Shown piece by piece: positions 1 to 6,468 of a stretch of DNA of 10,112 nucleotides. The stretch comes from JBDREF01 sp043820045 (GTDB lineage: Bacteria > Planctomycetota > Phycisphaerae > Sedimentisphaerales > Anaerobacaceae). The notes under the pieces were generated by a model, which had not been told where the DNA came from, did no database searches, and saw nothing but the letters and a program-made list of their open reading frames with translations. Position 1 is the first letter of the stretch; every line of letters begins with the position of its first letter. The stretch lies in the NCBI GenBank assembly GCA_043820045.1, contig JBDREF010000340.1:1-10112 (forward strand), read 5' to 3'. The position numbers and the translations under genes were made by a program.

Positions 1-1919
1 TGTTCATCTTCAACCATACGGCTTTTCTCCAAAGTAATGTCCTCGGACAGAGCGAAAAGGCTGACCAGAATCGTATCAAGAGAATCGCCGGCTTACTGCC
101 GGAAAAGCCGGCCGGCTTTGGCTTGCCCATCGGCAATCGCAACACATGGGACGAGCTTTCGAGGAACGATTCGTTCAAGAGAATCATCCCGGAAGCGGAA
201 GGACTTCTGGAAACGCCGATTCCCGAGCAACCCGACGATCTGTTCCTGGATTTTTCCCGCACGGGAAACCGCACTCGCTGGCAAAGGGTCAGCGGCCGCC
301 GCCGCGGAAGGATCGGGACGCTTGCCGTAGCCGAATGTTTGGAGAACAAGGGGCGTTTTCTGCCGGCCTTCGAAGACATCGTCCGGGTACTTTGCTCCGA
401 GCGGACCTGGGTCATGCCGGCCCACGACTCAAGTCTCACCAACTTCTACGGCAAGAGCGTTGACATCGACCTCGGCTCCTCGGCGCTCTCGTGGTCGCTG
501 GCCACCGCTGATTACCTGCTGGCCGACAAACTGAGCCCCGAAATCCGCCGACTAATTCGCGACAACCTTGAGAATCGCACCTTTCAACCTTACCGCGACA
601 TGGTCGCGGACAAGCGCAAGAAGAACTGGTGGATGACGGGAACCAACAACTGGAACGCGGTTTGTCTGGCTGGCGTGACGGGTTCGGCGCTGGCCGTATT
701 AGACTCGCGCGACGACCGTGCGCTTTTCGTTGCGGCCGCCGAGGACTACTCGAAGAACTTCCTCGACGGGTTCACCGATGACGGCTACTGTTCCGAGGGT
801 TTGGGCTACTGGAACTACGGCTACGGCTATTACGTCATGCTCTGTGAAATGATCCATCAGGCCACGGGTGGCAAGCTCGACCTGCTGCAGGACGCCAAGG
901 CCAAACAGGCCGCCACATTCGGAGCGAAAATAGAAATCATCAACGGCGTCTATCCCGCGTTCGCCGACTGTTCGATCCGAGCCAGGCCCGATTCGGAGCT
1001 GATGTACTTCGTCAGCCGCCGTCTGGGCATGGGTCTGCGTTCATGGGAGAATATCGAGACTGTCTCGGCGGGCGGCTCGCTCTACCAGAGTATGATGTAC
1101 TCTTTCCCGAACTCCGCTTCCAGGACGCCACCTGCTGCAAGCGTCTCCGAGGGGCCCGGCATCAGGTCGTGGTTCGACCAGGCGGGTGTTCTGATCTGCA
1201 GACCAGCTTCGAATTCGTCGTCGCGCATGGCCGTTGCTCTCAAAGGCGGCCATAACGACGAACACCACAATCACAACGACGTCGGCTCCTTTGTGGTCGT
1301 GCTGGGCGACAAGCCGCTGTTGATCGACCCCGGCGGGGAGGTCTATACCGCCCGCACGTTCAGCGGCCGCCGTTATGAAAGCAACGTTCTCAATTCCTTC
1401 GGCCATCCCGTACCGATGGTGGCGGGCAAATTGCAGCAAACCGGCAGACAGGCCGCCGGCAGGGTGGTCAGCCACGAGTTCACCGACGACGCCGATACTA
1501 TCGTTCTCGATATTTCATCCGCTTATGATGTGCCGGAACTTAAGAAGCTCCAACGCAAATTCGTCTATTCCCGCAACGACTCGGGCTCCTTGAGCGTATC
1601 GGATGAGGTCGCCTTTTCACAAGCCTGTGACTTTGGAACCGCACTGATAACTTTTGACGACTGGCGACAGCTTTCCCCCTCGTCCCTGCTGATCTACAGC
1701 CAGGACCAGGCCCTGCGCGTGGACATCACGGCCGAAGGCGCCGACTTCAAAATCCAGCCCGAAACCATAAAGGAGGACCTAAGCGCCCGAAGCCAGCCCG
1801 TCCGACTGGGCATAACCCTGACCGGCCCGGCAACGGGCGCCGTTATTTCCCTGACGATCACCCCCACAAAAGAACCGGTAGCGGCACATCCGACCCAACA
1901 GGCCAGAACCGGCGGATGA
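1..1919 (+). CDS. Heparinase II/III-family polysaccharide lyase, 5' end outside window
   Basis: This is probably a polysaccharide lyase, or a relative, that cleaves uronic-acid-containing glycans by beta-elimination in the periplasm or outside the cell. The frame is open from base 3 to the TGA at 1917-1919 (638 codons visible), and the residues before the first possible start (a TTG at 123) read as ordinary protein, so the true start lies left of the window and any signal peptide is unseen. The alpha/alpha-toroid half shows an NNWNAVC segment (645-665) and a SEGLGYWNYG segment (792-821), which carry the Glu and Tyr typical of the family's active site. The C-terminal beta-sandwich half shows HHNHNDVGSF (1263-1292) followed by LLIDPGGEVY, the family's His-rich catalytic and metal region. 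The substrate cannot be read from the sequence. The next gene on the same strand is a secreted oxidoreductase 278 bases downstream, so the two may or may not be cotranscribed. Family call is confident; activity is not shown. Confidence 0.88.
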   Translation, partial: FIFNHTAFLQSNVLGQSEKADQNRIKRIAGLLPEKPAGFGLPIGNRNTWDELSRNDSFKRIIPEAEGLLETPIPEQPDDLFLDFSRTGNRTRWQRVSGRRRGRIGTLAVAECLENKGRFLPAFEDIVRVLCSERTWVMPAHDSSLTNFYGKSVDIDLGSSALSWSLATADYLLADKLSPEIRRLIRDNLENRTFQPYRDMVADKRKKNWWMTGTNNWNAVCLAGVTGSALAVLDSRDDRALFVAAAEDYSKNFLDGFTDDGYCSEGLGYWNYGYGYYVMLCEMIHQATGGKLDLLQDAKAKQAATFGAKIEIINGVYPAFADCSIRARPDSELMYFVSRRLGMGLRSWENIETVSAGGSLYQSMMYSFPNSASRTPPAASVSEGPGIRSWFDQAGVLICRPASNSSSRMAVALKGGHNDEHHNHNDVGSFVVVLGDKPLLIDPGGEVYTARTFSGRRYESNVLNSFGHPVPMVAGKLQQTGRQAAGRVVSHEFTDDADTIVLDISSAYDVPELKKLQRKFVYSRNDSGSLSVSDEVAFSQACDFGTALITFDDWRQLSPSSLLIYSQDQALRVDITAEGADFKIQPETIKEDLSARSQPVRLGITLTGPATGAVISLTITPTKEPVAAHPTQQARTGG

Positions 1920-2023
1920 AAACATGCACGGCGTCTGGAAATTGGACAGGTGTACGAATAGAATAGAAAACGTACATGGGGCTTGGGCCGCCTTTGCCCA
2001 CTCTGCTTCGACGAAAACGCGTA

Positions 2024-2051
2024 GCGTGTGCAAAATTTGTTTTGCACACGC
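2024..2051. repeat. Perfect 12-bp inverted repeat with 4-nt loop
   Basis: The arms GCGTGTGCAAAA (2024-2035) and TTTTGCACACGC (2040-2051) are exact reverse complements around TTTG. It sits 105 bases after the lyase stop and 146 bases before the oxidoreductase start. There is no T-run after it, so it is not a classical intrinsic terminator, although an RNA hairpin could still end or stabilise the lyase transcript. A shorter inverted pair, TGTACG (1951-1956) and CGTACA (1971-1976), lies just upstream. It could be an mRNA hairpin, a regulator's operator or a dispersed extragenic palindrome. Nothing else in the 1920-2197 gap looks coding. Confidence 0.6.
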
Positions 2052-2181
2052 AGGGTAGATACTTATGATGGCTCTGTCTCAAATTGAAGACGAGGGAAAT
2101 GTTTTTGTTAATGAATATATCTGCATGTGCAGCAAGTGCCTAAGGTACAAGTTGCACAGTCGCTGCCAAGCTGTATTGACT

Positions 2182-2194
2182 GAAGGGAGAAAGG
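2182..2194 (+). promoter_or_regulatory. Ribosome binding site of the oxidoreductase gene
   Basis: The purine-rich stretch GAAGGGAGAAAGG precedes the ATG at 2198 by 3 bases (8 bases from the GAAGGGAG core). It supports the ATG at 2198 rather than the in-frame ATG three codons later. No convincing sigma-70 promoter was found upstream. Confidence 0.55.
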
Positions 2195-2197
2195 CAA

Positions 2198-3547
2198 ATG
2201 GAATCGATGAATAGAAGAGGATTTCTGAAAGGTTCGATAGGTGCGGCCACAACCCTCACTGTCCTGTCTCAGGGCAGTAGTTCGGGGGCCGAAAACAAGG
2301 TTGTTTTAGGAATAATGGGAGTCGGCGGCAGGGGACGGTCGCTGCTGCAAAGCCTCGTTAAGAGGTCCGACGTCAGGATCAAGTACATCTGCGACGCCGA
2401 TACCCGCTGCTACGGACCGGCGGCTGAGATTGTAATTGAAGGTCACGACTATAAGCCGAAGTTCGTGCAGGACTTCCGAAAGATGCTGGAAGATCCGGAA
2501 GTCGACGCGATCGTTATCGCAACGTCCGACCGCTGGCATGCGCTGGCGACAATAATGGCCTGTCAGGCGGGAAAAGATGTTTACGTCGAGAAGCCTCTGT
2601 CATTGAGTATCTGGGACGGCAGAAAAATGGTCGAGGCGGCGCGCAAGTATAAGAGGATTGTCCAGGCCGGAACTCAAAGCCGCAGCGCCCCCTACACCGA
2701 CAAGGCGGCTGAGTATATCCGCAGCGGAAAACTCGGGGACGTGTATCTGGCCCGCGTATTTCTTATGCAGGAATCCCCTCTCATTCACGTAGCCGAACCG
2801 CAGCCGGTTCCGGAAGGTCTGGATTACGATTTGTGGTGTGGGCCGTCGCCCATGCTCCCCTTTCGCCCGGGCACGTGGTTCTGGAGGCTATGGGATTTCT
2901 ACGTCGGCTATATCATGGCCGATATGGTTCATCAGATCGACCTGGCACGATACCTGGTCGGCAGGGAATACCCGGACACAGTCTGCAATGCGGGCGGCGT
3001 TTACCATTTCGACGACGGCAGGCAGCAGCCGGACACTCAGTTTGCGACGCTCGAATTCGGCAAGCTCACCATGCTTCTCGAAGCTTCGCTCTGGTCGCCT
3101 TACATGCACCGAATCGTTCTGCTCAGAGACCAGAGCAAATTCCCCGACTGGCCTTTCTCGGCCACGAAGCTGGAGATATGCGGGACCAAAGGATTTATGT
3201 GTTTCGGCAGGCACGGCGGCGGGTGGCAGGTTTTCGAAGGGGACAGCAGGATTCGGGAAAGCAAGGCCGTCGTCTCGGAGCCGGCAACTGTGAAATTCGG
3301 CAGCATAGTCGATGTGCATTTCGAAGATTTCATAGACTGCATCCGGACCCGAAACAAGCCAAAAGCTGATGTCGAAGAGGCGCACCGTTCGATGATTTTG
3401 TGCCATCTGGCCAACATCTCATACCGGGTGGGGAACCGAAAGTTGAGATTCGACGGAGCGAGCGAGACTTTTGTGGATGATGCCGAGGCAAACCGGTACC
3501 TAAAGGCCAACTACAGAAAGCCGTGGATAATACCCGAGAAGGTATGA
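2198..3547 (+). CDS. Tat-exported Gfo/Idh/MocA-family oxidoreductase
   Basis: This is an NAD(P)-dependent sugar or cyclitol dehydrogenase-type enzyme, probably folded with its cofactor in the cytoplasm and exported by the Tat system. The N-terminus has the twin-arginine motif NRRGFLKGS (residues 5-13) followed by a mildly hydrophobic Ala/Thr/Leu stretch to about residue 25. The Rossmann fold starts at VVLGIMGVGGRG (35-46), with the family's EKP signature at 131-133 in VYVEKPLSL. The DMVHQIDL segment (242-249) supplies the conserved catalytic-region histidine of the C-terminal domain. DLWCGPSP (211-218) is typical of the large secreted Gfo/Idh paralogue group common in Planctomycetota. The 449-residue length is normal for that group. 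The substrate is unknown. Standing next to a heparinase-like lyase, it may oxidise or rearrange a released sugar (inference). Some members of the superfamily are glycosidases using NAD (GH109), so hydrolysis is an alternative. Confidence 0.9.
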   Translation: MESMNRRGFLKGSIGAATTLTVLSQGSSSGAENKVVLGIMGVGGRGRSLLQSLVKRSDVRIKYICDADTRCYGPAAEIVIEGHDYKPKFVQDFRKMLEDPEVDAIVIATSDRWHALATIMACQAGKDVYVEKPLSLSIWDGRKMVEAARKYKRIVQAGTQSRSAPYTDKAAEYIRSGKLGDVYLARVFLMQESPLIHVAEPQPVPEGLDYDLWCGPSPMLPFRPGTWFWRLWDFYVGYIMADMVHQIDLARYLVGREYPDTVCNAGGVYHFDDGRQQPDTQFATLEFGKLTMLLEASLWSPYMHRIVLLRDQSKFPDWPFSATKLEICGTKGFMCFGRHGGGWQVFEGDSRIRESKAVVSEPATVKFGSIVDVHFEDFIDCIRTRNKPKADVEEAHRSMILCHLANISYRVGNRKLRFDGASETFVDDAEANRYLKANYRKPWIIPEKV

Positions 3548-3554
3548 GACCAAT

Positions 3555-3578
3555 AGCGTGAGATGTTCATCTCACGCT
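3555..3578. terminator. Hairpin between convergent genes, possible bidirectional terminator
   Basis: The arms AGCGTGAGAT (3555-3564) and ATCTCACGCT (3569-3578) are perfect reverse complements around GTTC. It lies 7 bases after the oxidoreductase stop and 55 bases beyond the stop of the CBS gene, which comes from the other side. No T-run follows on either strand, so it departs from a classical intrinsic terminator. Its position between convergent genes is the main argument for the call. Confidence 0.5.
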
Positions 3579-3633
3579 GTGATCGTCCGGCGCCGATAGA
3601 GATTCGAGGAGCGGGCGAAATGTGCCGCCGCTG

Positions 3634-4050
3634 TTAGTCCGGCTCACCCGTCGGCATTGGGACGCCTTCCTCGGCGAACTTGAGAATGCACTTAAGAATA
3701 TCGGACCTGCTGATGACCCCGGCCACTTTGCCGTTCGATGTAACGGGAACTCTTCTGATGGCGTTGTCTCTCAGGCAGTAGCAGACGTCCAACAGCAGCT
3801 CGTTCTCTTCGAAGTGAACGGCAGGCTGAGTCATAAACTCGGTTACCGTCCTGTCTTTCTCGTCTTCATAGGTATGGAAAAGTCTCAGGACGTCCTGTTC
3901 AGAAAGAATTCCGACCAGAGTCATATTATCTTCGACAACAGGGATACCGGTAACGTTGTTCTTCGCCATAAGTTTTACGGCTTCAAGTATGGGAGTTTCC
4001 TTTCTTATGCAAATCACAGACTTGGTCATTATGTCTTTTGCTTCGAGCAT
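3634..4050 (-). CDS. Stand-alone CBS-domain pair protein
   Basis: This small cytosolic protein consists of two CBS motifs (a Bateman module) and nothing else. Such modules bind adenine nucleotides or related ligands and act as energy or ligand sensors for partner proteins. The first motif runs from about residue 5 (DIMTKSVICI) to about 58 (GILSEQDVLRLF). The second runs from about 68 (VTEFMTQPAV) to about 125 (GVISRSDILKCIL). The 138-residue length suits a minimal CBS pair. I chose the ATG at 4048-4050 because AAAGGGG lies 8 bases upstream of it. The frame extends 23 codons further up to a TTG at 4119 with no ribosome site, and those residues lie outside the CBS fold. The upstream glycan genes end 539 bases away, so it is probably a separate transcription unit. 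Its partner cannot be identified here. Confidence 0.88.
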   Translation of the reverse strand: MLEAKDIMTKSVICIRKETPILEAVKLMAKNNVTGIPVVEDNMTLVGILSEQDVLRLFHTYEDEKDRTVTEFMTQPAVHFEENELLLDVCYCLRDNAIRRVPVTSNGKVAGVISRSDILKCILKFAEEGVPMPTGEPD

Positions 4051-4589
4051 GTTACGTACCCCTTTGTATCTGTCTTCAAATATATCGATATTTATCAGCC
4101 GGATATAATCTTTCAGCAACGGCTATCGTCTTACTCGCCCTGGCTACCAAGCACTCGTCCAGCCGGATAGGCCCCCTTGACAAAACGCGTTCTCAATAGC
4201 CGACATATCACGCACTTTTTCGGCAGTACATGACGGATTACAGCAGTCCTGCCAAAAGCCCCCCAAGACTAAAGCTTGGACATGCGGCTATCTTGAGCCG
4301 AAAACCCGGTTCCAATGGTATTTATCGGCCAAAATCGAAGAAACTTTAAGAATTTCTCGAATTCGACAATACCGCACAATCGTTGGATGCCGAATCCCGA
4401 TACGCAGAGACAAAATGCAGCAAGAATCAGACTTTTTGCCATGGGCAAAGCACAGCAGCCGTTATGGGACGACTTGGATATGACTTCAGGATTCAGGCCG
4501 GCATTTCGGGGCCCGCAAACCCACAGAAGTCGTAACGACTTGTTCCGTCTCGCATTCGGTCTTCATGTCATCGCACACATGCTGAGCCG
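4051..4589. other. Gene-free stretch between the guanylyltransferase and CBS genes
   Basis: I found no convincing gene in these 539 bases. It must hold the promoter and leader of the CBS gene, but no clear sigma-70 or sigma-54 element was recognised. Small hairpins are present: CCAAG/CTTGG (4263-4267 with 4275-4279), GCCGA/TCGGC (4199-4203 with 4220-4224) and AAGTCG/CGACTT (4527-4532 with 4536-4541). On the - strand one frame is open for 98 codons (4562 down to a TAG at 4269-4271). Its only ATG, at 4442, would give a 57-residue peptide with a hydrophobic start (MAKSLILAAFCLCVSGF), but there is no ribosome site and no family resemblance. The + strand open frame at 4315-4593 also looks non-coding. 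It may be a decayed gene or an extragenic repeat. Confidence 0.5.
4059..4065 (-). promoter_or_regulatory. Ribosome binding site of the CBS gene
   Basis: AAAGGGG on the - strand, 8 bases before the ATG at 4050. It decides the start of the CBS gene against the longer TTG-initiated reading. Confidence 0.6.
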
Positions 4590-5327
4590 TTAAATGCGAT
4601 GCAAAACCAGGCTTTTCTTCGCCCATTCATACCTCCCCGGCGTTCCGATATCAATCAGCGGGCCGCCACTGACAAAAGCATAACAGTTTTGCTGCACGAG
4701 CTTCGGAAAGAGTTCATGCTCGAGCGAAAATCTGGTATCTTCGGGAATAAGAGAAATGACATCTTTCCGGAAGAGATAGATCCCGGCATTTATGTGGCAA
4801 GGGCGATGATTTTGCTTTTTCTCCTCAAAACCGACGATTTTCTGCGCATCATCCAGCAGGACCGTGCCGCAGTCGTTCGTGTCTTCAGATTCGAGCACTG
4901 CCATCGACATCAAAGCCTGTTTTGCCAGGTGAAAATTGTAGAATTCCGGCAAGTCCACCGGACAGAAGGAATCGCCGTTGGCAACCAGGAAAGGATCGCT
5001 CTGTATGAGCTTCTCCGCATTCCTGATTGTGCCCCCGGTTCCAAGCGGGGCGTGCTCCTCGGAAATGACGAACCGACACGGCCCGGCCATGCACGTATAG
5101 TGGTCCCGGATGACCTCCGACATGTACCCGGCGCAGAGAATGAAGCGTCTGAAACCAAACCCTGAGAAGAATTGTATCAAAATGTCCAGGAACGGCCTCT
5201 GATCTATCCGGGCCATCGGCTTCGGACGGTCGCTGACAACGGCCCGAAGGCGGCTACCCATTCCGCCGCACAGTATGACCACGTCAACTTCGCGCAGTTT
5301 GCTCTTGGTAGGAGTCCTGATGTGCAT
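4590..5327 (-). CDS. hddC: D-glycero-alpha-D-manno-heptose-1-phosphate guanylyltransferase-like (HddC family)
   Basis: This nucleotidyltransferase probably joins heptose 1-phosphate to GTP, giving GDP-D-glycero-D-manno-heptose and pyrophosphate in the cytosol. The 245-residue protein opens with the nucleotide-binding signature LCGGMGSRLR (residues 19-28) followed by RPKPM (34-38). It continues with PLGTGG (94-99), the metal and sugar region NGDS (117-120), INAGIYLF (179-186) and LIDIGTP (224-230). The run from CGG to RPKPM and the size match HddC rather than the longer glucose- or mannose-1-phosphate enzymes. I chose the ATG at 5327, which places a conserved REVDVVILCGG start close to the N-terminus. 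No ribosome site is visible there, and it lies 44 bases inside the end of the kinase gene, which suggests translational coupling. The frame is open up to 5567, but that part is antisense-like sequence within the kinase. The neighbouring HddA-like kinase strongly supports the heptose assignment; another sugar phosphate remains possible. Confidence 0.82.
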   Translation of the reverse strand: MHIRTPTKSKLREVDVVILCGGMGSRLRAVVSDRPKPMARIDQRPFLDILIQFFSGFGFRRFILCAGYMSEVIRDHYTCMAGPCRFVISEEHAPLGTGGTIRNAEKLIQSDPFLVANGDSFCPVDLPEFYNFHLAKQALMSMAVLESEDTNDCGTVLLDDAQKIVGFEEKKQNHRPCHINAGIYLFRKDVISLIPEDTRFSLEHELFPKLVQQNCYAFVSGGPLIDIGTPGRYEWAKKSLVLHRI

Positions 5328-6305
5328 AGACAATGATTTGGCTGCCCAAAGTTTCAAAATGGAAGGGAACATGGAGAAGCTTTTCCAGGGCTTTTCTGAC
5401 CAGCCTCTGTTTCCTCGGCGGCACAAAAAGGAGCATGAATCCGCCGCCGCCGGCGCCGCAGAGCTTTCCCCCGATTGCGCCGGCTCCGAGGGCGGTGTCA
5501 TACATGTCGTCGATTTCGTTTGTCGAAACCCTGCTCGACAAACTCCGCTTGAGCTTCCAGGATTCATTAAGAAGCTTGCCGAAGCTTTCTATGTTCTCGG
5601 AGTCGCTGTTGAGAATCTCGACCGCCTCGTCCACCATTTGCCTCATCGTATCCAATTCGCTGCCCTTGGCGGAGGTGTTCTGAATCTGTTCGGCGGCGAT
5701 TTCCGACGCCGTCCTGGAAAAGCCCGTAAAAAAGAACATCAGATGATTTTGCAGCTCCGTTATTTTTCTCCGGTTCAGGGTGACCGGCTGAACAACGAAA
5801 TTCTCCTTGCCGTTAAACTCGACCCTGTTGAGCCCGCCGAAAGCGGCAGCGACCTGATCCTGCGAACCTACATCTTCTCCGATCAGGTCCTGCTCGACGT
5901 AGATGGCTCCGGCCGCAAGGCGCCTTTTACTAATCATTCTGCCCTTCAAAAAGCGTACAGCGCATGCAGAAAACCGACCGTAAACGCCGAACTGGAGCCA
6001 ATCCCCGACCGTGCGGGCAGGTCGCTGGTGTGCACCATTTCGACGCCTTGCTCTATCCTCATGTATCTGAGGCATTCCCGGACCGCAGGATGCTGTATCT
6101 GGTCAATATCGCCTCTTTCCTCCCGCAGGCTATACCTGATTCGATACTTGTAGTCAAAGAAGGGCGGCAGGAAGCGGCAACTGATATAGCAGTACTTGTC
6201 AATGGTCGTATTCAGCACGGCGCCGCAATTGGCCCTGTACCAGACAGGGTAGTCCGTCCCCCCCCCGAAAAACGAGATTCGGAATGGCGTTCTGCTAATA
6301 ATCAT
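5284..6305 (-). CDS. hddA: HddA-like heptose-7-phosphate kinase (GHMP family), frame-disrupted
   Basis: This GHMP-fold sugar kinase probably phosphorylates C1 of D-glycero-D-manno-heptose 7-phosphate, supplying the guanylyltransferase next to it. Two frames are needed to read it. The first part (6305-5949, 119 residues) has the start MIISRTPFRISFFGGGTDYP and the ATP-binding motif LPARSGIGSSSA (96-107), and ends at a TGA (5948-5946) after HALYAF. The second part (5949-5287, 221 residues) continues at once with LKGRMISK, then VEQDLIGEDVGSQDQ, and the third GHMP motif KLCGAGGGGFM near the C-terminus. Joined by one -1 step in a run of five Ts (5952-5948), they give about 340 residues, the normal family length with no gap. 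The ATG at 6305 has AGGGG 6 bases upstream. The break may be a real mutation, a sequencing or assembly error, or a programmed shift. A G9 tract lies near the start. A sigma-54 promoter sits about 60 bases upstream. Confidence 0.82.
5946..5953 (-). other. Frameshift point in the kinase gene (T5 run followed by TGA)
   Basis: On the - strand the sequence reads GCT TTT TGA in the first frame. Stepping back one base after TTT gives TTG AAG GGC, which continues the kinase. Restoring the frame requires one added base (for example a sixth T) or two lost bases. Losing two Ts would give Ala-Leu-Lys, which is the residue pattern I recall for relatives. The run of five Ts is the obvious place for an indel. 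Confidence 0.8.
6258..6266 (-). repeat. Nine-G homopolymer inside the kinase gene
   Basis: The three glycines of FFGGGTD (residues 14-16 of the kinase) are all encoded by GGG, making an uninterrupted G9 tract directly after TTTTTC. Tracts of this kind can gain or lose bases during replication. At nine the frame is correct here. Confidence 0.9.
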
Positions 6306-6311
6306 GACAAA

Positions 6312-6316
6312 CCCCT
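6312..6316 (-). promoter_or_regulatory. Ribosome binding site of the kinase gene
   Basis: AGGGG on the - strand, 6 bases before the ATG at 6305. It supports that start, which gives the family-typical MIISRTP opening. Confidence 0.55.
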
Positions 6317-6365
6317 GCTATCATTACCCCCGACAGACCCACTCTGCCGATATTCGGGGTTCTGT

Positions 6366-6382
6366 TGCAAAAATCGTGCCAA
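6366..6382 (-). promoter_or_regulatory. Sigma-54 (RpoN) -24/-12 promoter for the kinase-guanylyltransferase pair
   Basis: The - strand sequence TTGGCACGATTTTTGCA fits the published sigma-54 consensus YTGGCACGrNNNTTGCW at every defined position, with exactly 10 bases between the GG (-24) and GC (-12) elements. With C-12 at 6367, transcription would start near 6355, leaving a leader of about 50 bases before the kinase ATG and including its ribosome site. It lies in the 163-base gap after the second SDR gene, where a new promoter is expected. Sigma-54 promoters need an AAA+ activator, which is not encoded in this window. No activator-binding repeat was recognised upstream. Confidence 0.8.
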
Positions 6383-6468
6383 GAGGCCCAAAACAGGGAT
6401 TTGGCGGGTGTTCTGAAGGATAGACTGGCAAACCTGTAAGAATATTTGACATGGCCGATGTTCAGGCA

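Noticed and set aside
1694..2082. Three overlapping - strand open frames across the end of the lyase gene and the gap
   Set aside because: They have no start signals, overlap the lyase C-terminus antisense, and have Cys/Phe/Arg-rich compositions typical of chance frames.
2153..2170. Sigma-54-like sequence TTGGCAGCGACTGTGCA on the - strand upstream of the oxidoreductase
   Set aside because: The GG/GC spacing is right, but three defined positions mismatch and it points away from the oxidoreductase, toward the 3' end of the lyase gene.
2142..2180. Sigma-70 promoter (TTGCAC with TATTGA) before the oxidoreductase
   Set aside because: Each element matches only about half of its consensus, which is no better than chance in such a gap.
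4051..4330. Possible riboswitch or tRNA in the leader of the CBS gene
   Set aside because: Only short 5-6 bp hairpins are present. I could not build a cloverleaf or match a known riboswitch core.
4315..4593. 92-residue + strand open frame in the gene-poor stretch
   Set aside because: It has no ribosome site, no recognisable motif and an Asn/Arg/His-rich composition. It also runs into the end of the guanylyltransferase gene on the other strand.
5328..5567. N-terminal extension of the guanylyltransferase to 325 residues
   Set aside because: The extra residues lie inside the kinase coding sequence, are rich in Ser, Pro and Cys without domain character, and precede the conserved start of the HddC family. 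The ATG at 5327 gives the usual length.
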